64,000 nt of DNA from Paracoccaceae bacterium. Its GTDB lineage: Bacteria; Pseudomonadota; Alphaproteobacteria; Rhodobacterales; Rhodobacteraceae. Within the stretch, counting starts at the first letter, position 1; each line of letters opens with the position of its first letter. The position numbers were made by a program, and so were the translations under genes. Positions 56,093 through 64,000 of this stretch are shown in pieces. Location of the stretch: positions 57,990-121,989 of the forward strand of contig JADGFD010000009.1 in the NCBI GenBank assembly GCA_016744015.1, written 5' to 3'. The notes beneath the pieces were generated by a model. The model was not told where the DNA came from, did no database searches, and was given only the letters and a program-made list of their open reading frames with translations.

Positions 56093-56373
56093 CGGAAGCC
56101 ACCAGACTCAGTATCGGCGAAAATCCGCCCACATGCAGGAAGTGCCTTAATTACAAGGCTCAAAGTATACGCCTGCATACCCGAGCGGAGACATATGCCT
56201 TTCCAGCAGGTTACAGCACGATGCTCAGACGGCACCCCAACATTGGCAACCCTCTGCCATGCTGAAAAATGCTCTCTTTGATAATGTGGTTTTTTTAAGT
56301 TAAAATTAAGGCAATATTGTGACAATCCAAGCAGAGCCACAGGAGTAGTAAACAGAATAACAGGAGAGTGAAG

Positions 56374-56610
56374 ATGGAAGAATTTTTGACATCCGCATCC
56401 GAGATGTGGGGAAAATTTGCCAACGGCGGCACTGAAACGATCCAAAGTATAATATTTGCCCTTAGCGGCTATGAGATCAGCGAGCTTTGGGCGCTTGTTA
56501 TCTTGCTCGGCAGCAGTGCCAGCTTGATTATCTGGCTGATTTTGAAGCTTAAACGACCAAAGAAAGTCACCTACCTTATGGAAGGCGGGCACCGCTACTA
56601 CCGACCTTAA
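56374..56610 (+). CDS. Small membrane protein of unknown function
   Basis: 78 residues from the ATG at 56374, which has CAGGAGAG upstream. Starts MEEFLTSASEMWGKFANGGT and has one strong membrane segment (ELWALVILLGSSASLIIWLI, about 38-57) followed by KLKRPKKVTYLMEGG, so a positive C-terminus stays inside. It runs opposite to the sox genes that flank it. Not recognised. About 280 bases between it and the neighbouring minus-strand gene contain no other credible frame. Confidence 0.65.
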   Translation: MEEFLTSASEMWGKFANGGTETIQSIIFALSGYEISELWALVILLGSSASLIIWLILKLKRPKKVTYLMEGGHRYYRP

Positions 56611-56645
56611 GCGCAGCATTAGCGCGCCACCTCGGCGAAGCCGAT

Positions 56646-57893
56646 TCAATGCGCCACCCCGGCGGCGACGCTTTCATCAATAAAGCGGCCCTCGGCAAAG
56701 CGCTCTAGGCCAAAAGGCGCAGCCAACTCGTCTGGCTCGCCCGAAGCCATAGTTGCTGCCAGCGCCCAGCCCGAGCCGGGGATGGATTTAAAGCCACCCG
56801 TGCCCCAGCCGCAATTGATGAAGCACCCGCCAAGCGGGGTCTTCCCGATAATAGGCGAGCGGTCACCCGTCATATCCACAATCCCGCCCCATTGGCGCAG
56901 TTGCTTAAGGCGGCTAATAATTGGGAAAGTCTCGATCAGCGCCCGCACGGTTTCTTCTACATGGTGAAAGCTGCCGCGCTGGGTGTAGTTGTTATAGCCA
57001 TCCGCCCCGCCGCCTATTACCAGTTCACCCTTGTCAGACTGGCTCAGGTAGCCGTGCACGGTGTTGGCCATGACCACCACATCTATGCAGGGTTTAATCG
57101 GCTCGCTCACCAAAGCTTGCAAAGAAACCGACTCAATCGGCAACCTAAAGCCCGCCATTTCAGCCAGCACGCCAGAGTGCCCCGCCACCACAATGCCGAG
57201 CTTTTTGCATGAAATATCGCCGCGCGTGGTTTGCACGCCGGTCACCTGACCGCCGGATTGCGTGATGCCCGTGACCTCGGTTTGCTGGATAATATCGACA
57301 CCCAGATCAGACGCCGCCCGCGCATAGCCCCATGCCACGGCATCATGCCGCGCGGTGCCGCCACGGGCCTGCCAGAGCGCCCCCAGCACCGGATAACGCG
57401 GGCCATTAATTTCCATAATCGGGACTTTGGATTTCACCTGCTCCGGCGTCAGCATTTCGGTGGCGACACCCTGAATGGCATTGGCCTGATTTATCCGGTG
57501 ATAGCCGCGCAGTTCATGCTCGGTTTGGGCCAGCATCATCACGCCACGGGGCGAAAACATGATATTGTAATTCAGCTCGGCAGAAAGCCCCTCATAAAGC
57601 CCCCGCGCTTTTTCATAAATCGCGGCGCTTTCGTCTTGTAAGTAGTTCGAGCGGATGATGGTGGTGTTCCGCCCCGTATTACCACCGCCCAGCCAGCCTT
57701 TTTCGATCACCGCGATATCGCGAATGCCGTGATTTTTGGCCAGATAATAAGCCGTGGCCAACCCATGCCCCCCTGCGCCAACAATCACAACCTGGTATGA
57801 TTTTTTAGGCTCCGGCGAGCGCCACGCACGCTGCCAGCCACTATGATGGCGGAAGGCTTCACGGGCGATGGCAAAGGCTGAATATTTTCTCAT
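56646..57893 (-). CDS. soxB: Sarcosine oxidase beta subunit
   Basis: 415 residues. The FAD- and covalent-FMN-bearing catalytic subunit. FAD motif [20 protein letters not shown] (about 32-51), then [20 protein letters not shown], and the C-terminal FAD block [20 protein letters not shown]. It is separated from soxD by about 1 kb containing two unrelated small genes, one of them on the opposite strand. Confidence 0.96.
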   Translation of the reverse strand: MRKYSAFAIAREAFRHHSGWQRAWRSPEPKKSYQVVIVGAGGHGLATAYYLAKNHGIRDIAVIEKGWLGGGNTGRNTTIIRSNYLQDESAAIYEKARGLYEGLSAELNYNIMFSPRGVMMLAQTEHELRGYHRINQANAIQGVATEMLTPEQVKSKVPIMEINGPRYPVLGALWQARGGTARHDAVAWGYARAASDLGVDIIQQTEVTGITQSGGQVTGVQTTRGDISCKKLGIVVAGHSGVLAEMAGFRLPIESVSLQALVSEPIKPCIDVVVMANTVHGYLSQSDKGELVIGGGADGYNNYTQRGSFHHVEETVRALIETFPIISRLKQLRQWGGIVDMTGDRSPIIGKTPLGGCFINCGWGTGGFKSIPGSGWALAATMASGEPDELAAPFGLERFAEGRFIDESVAAGVAH

Positions 57894-58089
57894 GAATGAG
57901 CTCCGGTTTTTCGCGGCTACACGAGTGTAATAGCGAGATTTCGCCCTACATGCAAAGCCTGTAACCGCCGCACCTTAAAGGGTTCGCGACATTTGCGCCC
58001 CTAACGGGTTTGTTACGTGATTGAATGTTGCACATAGGCACGCGCCACAGGTAAAGTGCGGCGAATTTGCGATGTGAGGTATCAAGGCC

Positions 58090-59325
58090 ATGGTATTCTG
58101 GATTCCGGTGGGGCTGGTAACAGTCATCGCCATAGTGTGGACGTTATACCCGCTACTTAAGCGCGAACAGAGCGCACCGGCCGCACGGGCGAGCTATGAT
58201 ATTCAGGTGTTTAAAGACCAACTGGCAGAGATAGACACCGACAAGAAGCGCGGAACCATAACCGAGGCTGAAGCCGCGCGGGTACGCACCGAGGTTTCCC
58301 GCCGTTTGCTGGCGGCGGCCAATGCGAAAGAGGTTGAGGCACCAACGAAAAACGCGCCAAAAGCTGTGACCAATGGCTTAACCGCCATGATCGTTTTCGC
58401 CGTGATATTTGGTGGGCTTGGCACCTATCGGCAATGGGGCCAGCCAGGAAGGGCTGATTTCCCGCTGTCAGAAAACCTCGCGCAGCAGGCAGCAGTACAA
58501 AGTGAAAGGCCCAGCCAAGACGAGGCAGAAGCGGCAATGGCCGCGCGGGCCGAAGACACGTTGGGCCTGCCCGATATCACAGACCTCACCGAAGACAGTG
58601 ACGCCGCCCTTTTGGCGCAGCTTGCCGAAATTTTGAAGGACCGCCCGGATGACCTGGAAGGCCACCGCCTGCTGGCCCGCAATCTGGCCTCAGCGGCCCG
58701 CTTCATCGAGGCCCACGCGGCCTTTGATGAAGTGCTGCGGATTTTAGGAGAGAGCGTTACGCCTCAAGACCATCTGGAGCATACAGAATTGATGATTTTG
58801 GCGGCGGGGGGCTATGTGTCTCCAGAGTCCATTGCCGCGCTCAACAAGGTGATGAACACTATTCCGGAAAACCCGCGGGCGCGCTATTATGCGGGCGTGG
58901 CGCTCGCGCAATATGGCCAGCCGCGTGAGGCCTATATCATGTGGAACCAGCTTTTGCAGGAGGGGCCGGAAAATGCGCCGTGGATCCCGGTTATTCGGGC
59001 CTCGATCGAAGATTTGGGGCGGCAAGCGGGCATAGCTGCCCAGCAAGCGCCACTGGCCGGGCCAAGCGATGAAGATCTGCAAGCCGCGCAGGAAATGTCC
59101 GAGGCCGAACGCTCCGACATGATCCGCTCTATGGTAGCGCAGCTTTCCGAGCGGCTGGCCACGGAGGGCGGCGCCGTAGAAGAATGGCTGCGGCTTATGG
59201 GCGCCAATGTGGTGCTGGGTGATGTGGATGCGGCCAAGCAAGCCTATGCTGATGCCAAAACCGCTTATGCCGATGACCCGGCCGCGCTAGCGCAAATTGA
59301 GGCCGCCGGAGCGCAGATCCCATGA
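58090..59325 (+). CDS. ccmI: Cytochrome c biogenesis protein CcmI (CycH)
   Basis: 411 residues. A heme-ligation chaperone that binds apocytochrome c. Two membrane segments (MVFWIPVGLVTVIAIVWTLY at 1-20 and TAMIVFAVIFGGLGTYRQWG at about 98-117) flank a cytoplasmic linker with FKDQLAEIDTDKKRGTITEA. The periplasmic half holds TPR-like repeats (LEGHRLLARNLASAARFIEA; ARYYAGVALAQYGQPREAYI). Its stop overlaps the ruvX start by ATGA. Other ccm genes are not in the window. Confidence 0.92.
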   Translation: MVFWIPVGLVTVIAIVWTLYPLLKREQSAPAARASYDIQVFKDQLAEIDTDKKRGTITEAEAARVRTEVSRRLLAAANAKEVEAPTKNAPKAVTNGLTAMIVFAVIFGGLGTYRQWGQPGRADFPLSENLAQQAAVQSERPSQDEAEAAMAARAEDTLGLPDITDLTEDSDAALLAQLAEILKDRPDDLEGHRLLARNLASAARFIEAHAAFDEVLRILGESVTPQDHLEHTELMILAAGGYVSPESIAALNKVMNTIPENPRARYYAGVALAQYGQPREAYIMWNQLLQEGPENAPWIPVIRASIEDLGRQAGIAAQQAPLAGPSDEDLQAAQEMSEAERSDMIRSMVAQLSERLATEGGAVEEWLRLMGANVVLGDVDAAKQAYADAKTAYADDPAALAQIEAAGAQIP

Positions 59326-59795
59326 TTATCGAGGATATCGAGGCCTTTGCTGCCGCCCTGCCCCCGCGCCGCGCGGTTATGGGGCTGGACCTTGGCACCA
59401 AAACCATTGGCGTGGCGGCTTCGGACATTTTGCGAGGGATAGCGACCCCTGTTTTAACCGTAAAGCGCAAAAAATTCGGTGTGGATGCCGCGGCGCTGAT
59501 CGCGCTCATTGATGATCGCAATATTGGCGGGATTGTGCTGGGCCTGCCCCGCAATATGGATGGCTCTGAAGGGCCGCGGGCACAATCGACCCGCGCCTTT
59601 GCCCGCAATTTTGAGCGGCTTTGTGAGGCGCCCATCAGCTATTGGGACGAGCGCCTTTCCACCGTGGCCGCCGAGCGCGCCTTGCTGGAGGCCGATACCT
59701 CCCGCGCGCGGCGGGCCGAAGTGATTGACCACGTGGCGGCGGGCTATATTTTGCAAGGGGCGCTGGACCGGCTGGCGCATATCCGCAATGGATGA
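59322..59795 (+). CDS. ruvX: Holliday junction resolvase-like protein RuvX (YqgF)
   Basis: 157 residues. RNase H-fold protein implicated in pre-16S rRNA processing. Motifs VMGLDLGTKTIGVAASDI (about 20-37), IGGIVLGLPRNMDGSEGPRA and ISYWDERLSTVAAERAL carry the conserved acidic residues. It is coupled to ccmI upstream and overlaps the DUF1289 gene downstream. Confidence 0.95.
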   Translation: MIIEDIEAFAAALPPRRAVMGLDLGTKTIGVAASDILRGIATPVLTVKRKKFGVDAAALIALIDDRNIGGIVLGLPRNMDGSEGPRAQSTRAFARNFERLCEAPISYWDERLSTVAAERALLEADTSRARRAEVIDHVAAGYILQGALDRLAHIRNG

Positions 59796-60012
59796 GATAT
59801 GGCAGCGCGACGAGGTGGACTCTCCCTGCGTGGGGCTTTGCGCCATTCAACGCGAAAGCGGGTTTTGCATTGGCTGCCACCGCACCGGAGACGAGATTGC
59901 ACGCTGGAGCGTCATGAGCGTTGAGGACCGCCGCGCCTTGAAAGCCATATTGCCAGACCGAAAGGCGGCGCTCCTGCCTAAACGGCGCGGCGGGCGAAAA
60001 GGTCGAATGTGA
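59788..60012 (+). CDS. DUF1289 family protein
   Basis: 74 residues from the ATG at 59788, eight bases before the ruvX stop. The four-Cys signature is clear: SPCVGLCAIQRESGFCIGCH, then RTGDEIARWSVMSVEDRRAL. The Cys set suggests metal binding, unproven. The longer in-frame start at 59725 falls inside ruvX and is rejected. Ends with a basic tail. Confidence 0.92.
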   Translation: MDEIWQRDEVDSPCVGLCAIQRESGFCIGCHRTGDEIARWSVMSVEDRRALKAILPDRKAALLPKRRGGRKGRM

Positions 60013-60052
60013 GTCTTTCTGGTCACAGTTTATTAATTATTGCATCTTAGAT

Positions 60053-60081
60053 TTGTAAAGCAGGCCGAAATGCTATATGCT
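60053..60081 (+). promoter_or_regulatory. Possible sigma-70-type promoter
   Basis: TTGTAA (60053-60058), 17 bases, TATGCT (60076-60081), about 24 bases before the start of the aspartyl protease gene. Spacing is ideal, matches moderate. No transcript evidence. Confidence 0.35.
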
Positions 60082-60104
60082 ATCGGCAGAATTACAGGAT
60101 TATC

Positions 60105-60749
60105 ATGCGGTTACTGACCTTTATTATCACAGTTTATGCCGTCGGCTTGCTGCTGGCGCGCAATACTATTTCCGGATATATCTCGCTGCCCGGCGGGATT
60201 GTTTGGCTGGATGCGCTGACGGCAACATTATTTGCCACCGCTTTTAGCATGATCTGGAGCAAGGGGCGGAGCTTTGCCATGGGCACCCTGCCTGTGCTCA
60301 TGGTTGGAGGGGCCGTTTTTGGCGCCACCCAGATTGGTGTGGTTAAGCCCACGCCCTTTGCAGCGGTGGCCACCGCCCCGCTCGAAGCCACTTTAAACCG
60401 CGCGTGGGATGGGCATTTTAGAACCATTGCACGGATAGAGGGTGGCGATATCGGGGTGCTGGTCGATACAGGCGCCTCGCTAATATTGCTGCGCTATGAT
60501 GATGCCATGCGCGCCGGAGTGGACCCGGCGATGCTTGATTTCGACATCCCCCTCACCACCGCCAGTGGGCGGAGCTATGTGGCCTCGATCCAGTTTTCAC
60601 AGGTTCGTATTGGTGGTGTGGTTGTGCGCAATGTGGAGGGCGCTGTGGCAATGCCCGGCGAATTGCACAACTCATTGCTGGGCATGAGCTTTTTGGAGCA
60701 ATTGACGGAAACGGTTATCCGCAGGGATGCCATGATTCTACGACAGTAG
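60105..60749 (+). CDS. Membrane-anchored retropepsin-like aspartyl protease
   Basis: 214 residues. Two or three hydrophobic segments at the N-terminus (about 1-85), then a single retroviral-type aspartyl protease domain: DIGVLVDTGASLILLRYDDA contains the catalytic Asp-Thr-Gly, followed by DIPLTTASGRSYVASIQFSQ and NSLLGMSFLEQLTETVIRRD. It matches the TIGR02281 clan; the active site should face the periplasm. A dimer would be needed for activity. Substrate unknown. Confidence 0.88.
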   Translation: MRLLTFIITVYAVGLLLARNTISGYISLPGGIVWLDALTATLFATAFSMIWSKGRSFAMGTLPVLMVGGAVFGATQIGVVKPTPFAAVATAPLEATLNRAWDGHFRTIARIEGGDIGVLVDTGASLILLRYDDAMRAGVDPAMLDFDIPLTTASGRSYVASIQFSQVRIGGVVVRNVEGAVAMPGELHNSLLGMSFLEQLTETVIRRDAMILRQ

Positions 60750-60809
60750 AGAAACAGCGCGAGGCGTGATTGTAGCTCTCCTATGTGACCATAGGCAACA
60801 GGAGCAGCT

Positions 60810-61622
60810 TTACCCCAGCATTGCTTTTCGGAGCATATTGAGTGCCATCAGGATAATAAAACCGGCAAACAGGCGTTTGAGCGGCTTTGGGTCCATCATG
60901 TGGGCGAGCTTTACCCCGAGCGGCGCGGTGAGCAGGGTCATGGAAACGATCACACCAAAGGCGATGATGTTTATGCGGCCCAGTGTGAAGGGCGGTGCGC
61001 TTGGGTCTCCCCAACCACTGAGCAAAAAGCCGAGAGTTGAGGGGACGGCAATAAGGACGCCAAATCCGGCGGCGGTCGCCACGGCTTTATGGATAGGGCG
61101 GCCGTAAAGGCTCATGAGCGGCACGCCAAAGCTGCCGCCGCCAATGCCCATGAGCACCGAAAGAAACCCGACGATCGGCGAAAAAGTAGCGCGGGTAACG
61201 CCGGTGGGCATGGCAGAACCAAGCCGCCATTCACTCCGACCAAAGGCCATATAGAGGCCAACCGATACACCGAGCACGCCAAAAATCAGCATCAACGTTT
61301 GGGACTTTAACCCAGAGGCCAGCAGCACGCCAAGCAGCGCGCCAATGGCAATGCCAGGGGCCCAGCCGCGCAGGATATCCCACTCCACCGCCCCCTTTTT
61401 ATGGTGGCTCAGGACCGAGCGCACCGAAGTTACTATAATGGTCGCCAATGAGGTGGCCACGCAAATTTGCATCAGGCCATCGCTTTCGTAGCCCAGTGAG
61501 GAAAACGCATAATAAAAAGCAGGCACCAAAATGATACCGCCCCCCACGCCAAGCAGCCCAGCCGCTACGCCGGCAAAAGCGCCAATCGCGAGCATGAGGG
61601 CCAGCAGCCAGATGTATTCCAT
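60810..61622 (-). CDS. TauE/SafE-family sulfite/sulfonate exporter
   Basis: 270 residues with about eight hydrophobic segments and the family's two repeats (GVAAGLLGVGGGIILVPAFY near 18-37; LSVLMGIGGGSFGVPLMSLY near the middle). Exports sulfite, sulfoacetate or related anions; the substrate is not decidable. It starts three bases after the dusA stop on the same strand, so the two genes are likely co-transcribed. Confidence 0.92.
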   Translation of the reverse strand: MEYIWLLALMLAIGAFAGVAAGLLGVGGGIILVPAFYYAFSSLGYESDGLMQICVATSLATIIVTSVRSVLSHHKKGAVEWDILRGWAPGIAIGALLGVLLASGLKSQTLMLIFGVLGVSVGLYMAFGRSEWRLGSAMPTGVTRATFSPIVGFLSVLMGIGGGSFGVPLMSLYGRPIHKAVATAAGFGVLIAVPSTLGFLLSGWGDPSAPPFTLGRINIIAFGVIVSMTLLTAPLGVKLAHMMDPKPLKRLFAGFIILMALNMLRKAMLG

Positions 61623-61625
61623 AAT

Positions 61626-62609
61626 TTACCCTTTCACAGCCTCATAGGCCTGCAACACCAACACAGGCCCCGCGCCTTCCAAATGCGCCCCTTCGGACAG
61701 CACACGCCGCCAGCGCCGCGCGCCCGGGCGGCCGGAAAAAGCGCCGAGCATATGGCGGGTAATCTGGTTGAGTCGCGCGCCTTTGGCAAGCTCTCCCTCG
61801 ATATAATCGCACATTTGGGCGATCACCTCACCCTCGGGCCGCGCCGGCGCGCCGCCAAAAATGCGGGCATCGGCTTCGGCCAAAATACTGAACGGATCAT
61901 GATACGCCGCGCGCCCCACCATGACGCCATCTACATGCTCAAGATGCGCCTCAGCCTCATCCAGCGTGGCAATACCGCCATTAATGCAGATTTCCAGCGC
62001 AGGAAAAGCAGCTTTCATAGCGTAAACTAGCAAATACTCCAGCGGCGGCACATCACGGTTTTGCTTTGGAGAAAGCCCTTGCAGCCATGCCTTGCGGGCG
62101 TGAACCGTGAAGCTTTGCACACCTGCCGCCGAGACTTTCTCCAGAAAATCCGGCAGCACGTCTCGCGGCTCCTGCTCGTCAACGCCAATGCGGCATTTCA
62201 CCGTTATTTCAGGGCCAAACCCTTGCATGGCTGCCACGCAGTCTGCCACCAATTCGGGCTGCTCCATCAGCACCGCACCAAAGCTGCCTGATTGCACGCG
62301 GTCGGAGGGGCAGCCAACATTGAGGTTCACCTCGTCATAGCCAAAATCAGCGGCAATGCGGGTAGCCTCAGCCAGCTCGGCCGGCACTGAGCCACCAAGC
62401 TGGAGCGCCACGGGGTGCTCAACGGGGTGGAAGCCCAGCAGGCGCTCGCGGTGGCCGTGGATCACCGCTTTGGCCGTTACCATTTCTGTATAGAGCAGCG
62501 TTTCACGGCTGAGCAGCCGGTGAAAGTAGCGGCAATGGCGGTCCGTCCAGTCCATCATCGGGGCGACGGAGAGAATTTTTTCTTTATTTTTCAGTGATTT
62601 ATGATACAT
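61626..62609 (-). CDS. dusA: tRNA-dihydrouridine synthase A
   Basis: 327 residues. FMN enzyme that reduces uridine in the tRNA D loop. Motifs: LSVAPMMDWTDRHCRYFHRL, catalytic Cys 100 in NLNVGCPSDRVQSGSFGAVL, and FTVHARKAWLQGLSPKQNRD. The first eleven codons (MYHKSLKNKEK) are only 6 G/C in 33 bases, unlike the rest of the gene, so the 5' end has probably been replaced by an integrated element. The body is intact. Confidence 0.96.
   Translation of the reverse strand: MYHKSLKNKEKILSVAPMMDWTDRHCRYFHRLLSRETLLYTEMVTAKAVIHGHRERLLGFHPVEHPVALQLGGSVPAELAEATRIAADFGYDEVNLNVGCPSDRVQSGSFGAVLMEQPELVADCVAAMQGFGPEITVKCRIGVDEQEPRDVLPDFLEKVSAAGVQSFTVHARKAWLQGLSPKQNRDVPPLEYLLVYAMKAAFPALEICINGGIATLDEAEAHLEHVDGVMVGRAAYHDPFSILAEADARIFGGAPARPEGEVIAQMCDYIEGELAKGARLNQITRHMLGAFSGRPGARRWRRVLSEGAHLEGAGPVLVLQAYEAVKG
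62530..62576 (-). other. Probable attachment site at the 5' end of dusA
   Basis: Codons for LSVAPMMDWTDRHCRY, where the composition changes from GC-rich host to AT-rich element sequence. Published dusA-specific integrases use the 5' end of this gene as target. The exact core and the matching repeat at the far end of the element are not visible in the window. Confidence 0.5.
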
Positions 62610-62638
62610 TGTAAGGGCTTAAAAGGAGAACAAAAGTG

Positions 62639-62709
62639 TACGGAAATGGATAGAATTTCACGGATTTGTACCTCTTTTGATCTCTGTGTGCACGGATTTT
62701 GCACGGATT
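62639..62709. promoter_or_regulatory. Iterated CACGGATT word, possible integrase arm sites
   Basis: CACGGATT occurs at 62659, 62691 and 62702, and a related TACGGAAA at 62639. Start-to-start distances are 20, 32 and 11 bases, close to whole helical turns. The cluster lies between dusA and the integrase, where arm-type sites of tyrosine recombinases are usually found. Confidence 0.45.
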
Positions 62710-62727
62710 GAAGGAATTGCACGGGTC

Positions 62728-63819
62728 ATGGGAACCACTGTTAAAACAAAAGAAGGAACATGGCGAGCCCAAGTGCGACGCAAGGGCAAATATGCCTCAC
62801 AGACATTTAGGCTCAAGATGCTTGCTGATGAATGGATTGTGGAAACTGAACGCCTGATTGACATTGGTATGGAACCGTCAGGAGGAAAGATCCAAAGAAG
62901 AAAGACAATTGGTGATTTGATAGATCTTCATGTTGCTGACTTGCTGGAGGTCAGAAAACCTCTCAGGCGATCCAAACGTGCCGTTCTGAATGCATTGAAA
63001 AACGATCTTGGCACCGTTCGGATTATGCATCTTAACCGGTCAATGTTGATCGCGTATGGGAAAAAACGCGCTCGACGGGGTGCTGGCCCGGTTACACTGG
63101 CTGTCGACCTCTCATATCTCCGGACATTGCTGACACATGCAGCGGCCATTCATGGCATAACAGTTGATACAGAATGCGTCAGGCTAGCCCGCACGGCACT
63201 GACACACCTTGGTCTGGTTGGGCGATCAAAAGAACGTGAAAGACGGCCGACAGAAGATGAGATTTCGGATATCATTGCACATTTTGAGAATACACCTTCA
63301 ATTATTCCGATGGCCAGGATTGTGAAGTTTGCGGTAGCGACAGCCATGCGGCAGGAAGAAATCTGCAAGATCGAATGGAATGACGTAGATCTCAAGAAAC
63401 GTATCGTTGTTATTAAGGACCGGAAAGATCCCCGCCGGAAAGACGGAAACCACCAGAAAGCCCCGTTGCTTAATTTAACCGGTTTTGATGCCTGGCAACT
63501 CCTTCTAGAGCAAAAAATACTGACTGGCGGCAAGGGCCGTTGTTTTCCTTATAATCACAAATCTGTAGGTGCTGCGTTTCGGAGGGCACGCAATGCGATT
63601 GGTGCCGATGATCTTAGATTCCATGACTTGAGGCATGAAGCAACAAGTCGCCTGTTCGAAGCAGGATTGCCCATAGAACGTGTCGCGCTGGTGACCGGAC
63701 ATAAAGATTGGAAGATGTTGAAGCGTTATACAAACCTCAAGCCAGAAGATTTACACAAAATGCAAACGAAGTACCAACCTTCGGAAGATGAACACTTTCT
63801 AATGCAACTCAACATATAA
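62728..63819 (+). CDS. Tyrosine recombinase / integrase, dusA-associated
   Basis: 363 residues from the ATG at 62728, starting MGTTVKTKEGTWRAQVRRKG; the in-frame extension to 62677 runs through the CACGGATT cluster. The N-terminal arm-binding domain (1-55) and core-binding domain (about 70-170) precede the catalytic domain: Arg 208 in AMRQEE, Lys in GNHQKAP, HDLRHEATSRLFEAGLPIER (His 299, Arg 302), His 325 in TGHKDW, and Tyr 334 in RYTNLKPED. All six residues are present, so it should be active. Sequence is AT-richer than the host genes. It is divergent from dusA, its probable target. Confidence 0.93.
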   Translation: MGTTVKTKEGTWRAQVRRKGKYASQTFRLKMLADEWIVETERLIDIGMEPSGGKIQRRKTIGDLIDLHVADLLEVRKPLRRSKRAVLNALKNDLGTVRIMHLNRSMLIAYGKKRARRGAGPVTLAVDLSYLRTLLTHAAAIHGITVDTECVRLARTALTHLGLVGRSKERERRPTEDEISDIIAHFENTPSIIPMARIVKFAVATAMRQEEICKIEWNDVDLKKRIVVIKDRKDPRRKDGNHQKAPLLNLTGFDAWQLLLEQKILTGGKGRCFPYNHKSVGAAFRRARNAIGADDLRFHDLRHEATSRLFEAGLPIERVALVTGHKDWKMLKRYTNLKPEDLHKMQTKYQPSEDEHFLMQLNI

Positions 63820-63872
63820 CACTTCTTGCAGGAATTTTGTAACAAACGATTGCTTCAACCTCAAAGTCATCC

Positions 63873-64000
63873 TTATGAGATAGCTAAAGTCACCACCAGC
63901 CAGAATAATGATGGCCCAAAAAACTGTCTGACATCAGCGCTTATGGGTCCAAAAAGCGCCATTTGATAAGAGAGTGTTTCTGGTTCATCGTTAACCACTG
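63873..64000 (-). CDS. Possible partial gene at the right edge
   Basis: An open minus-strand frame enters from the window edge and ends at a TAA (63875-63873). Its last residues read YQMALFGPISADVRQFFGPS, then LFWLVVTLAIS, resembling the hydrophobic C-terminus of a membrane protein. With only about 41 codons visible it may be chance. If real it would be the first cargo gene of the dusA-linked element, convergent with the integrase. Confidence 0.3.
   Translation of the reverse strand, partial: VVNDEPETLSYQMALFGPISADVRQFFGPSLFWLVVTLAIS

Noticed and set aside
62636..62653. Short frame starting GTG after AAAAGGAG upstream of the integrase
   Set aside because: It has a good ribosome site but stops after five codons, too short to support as a gene.

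Overview
The window looks like chromosome of a marine alphaproteobacterium of the Rhodobacteraceae (Roseobacter group). Reasons: the flagellar order motB-flgE-flgK-flgL-flgI, an F1-only ATP synthase operon (atpHAGDC, no F0 genes), a DksA with a stripped zinc finger, the heterotetrameric sarcosine oxidase genes soxBDAG, the KpsS/KpsD/KpsC capsule trio, ccmI-ruvX, and family-typical small proteins (DUF2842, DUF2927, DUF1289). Most of it is moderately GC-rich with closely packed, often ATGA-overlapping genes. There is one tRNA gene (Thr, CGT) and no rRNA or CRISPR array.

Layout. 1-5.1 kb: flagellar hook, junction and stator genes on the minus strand, with flgI cut by the window edge. 5.1-18.2 kb: pdxA, tRNA-Thr, a P450 whose stop codon lies inside the tRNA, a KefB-type antiporter, SulP, thiamine pyrophosphokinase, an IS3 remnant between repeats, purA, a DUF1963 gene, a membrane-anchored XRE regulator, a tandem CDGSH protein, LysR and ribE. 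18.3-22.9 kb: capsule genes kpsS, a Wza/KpsD-type export lipoprotein and kpsC. 23.1-27.7 kb: xerC, DUF484, a transaldolase-type gene and priA. 27.9-29.3 kb: a wrecked ECF sigma/anti-sigma locus whose 5' end is fused to a secreted-protein gene. 29.5-33.3 kb: hisC-tyrA, an extensin-like lipoprotein and an MFS exporter. 33.4-38.3 kb: atpHAGDC. 38.7-49.3 kb: gloB, a nuclease-fold hydrolase, dksA, a MoxR ATPase and CoxE-type VWA protein separated by accessory genes, GNATs, DedA, and three broken genes (GNAT, P450, M48 peptidase). 49.5-57.9 kb: a polar amino acid ABC importer without its ATPase, then soxGAD and soxB split by two unrelated small membrane proteins. 58-62.6 kb: ccmI-ruvX-DUF1289, a membrane aspartyl protease, a TauE/SafE exporter and dusA.

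The right end is the clearest mobile signal. A tyrosine recombinase abuts the 5' end of dusA, the first eleven dusA codons are extremely AT-rich compared with the rest of that gene, and a CACGGATT word is iterated at near-helical spacing between the two genes. This fits the left boundary of a dusA-integrated genomic island or prophage whose cargo lies beyond base 64,000. No complete undescribed system is visible inside the window.

A second theme is decay. At least six genes are broken (IS3 transposase, ECF sigma, anti-sigma, GNAT, P450, M48), and several intergenic stretches hold related, hairpin-rich repeats. Some single-base lesions could be assembly errors, but the internal deletions and the fusion cannot be explained by one-base errors.
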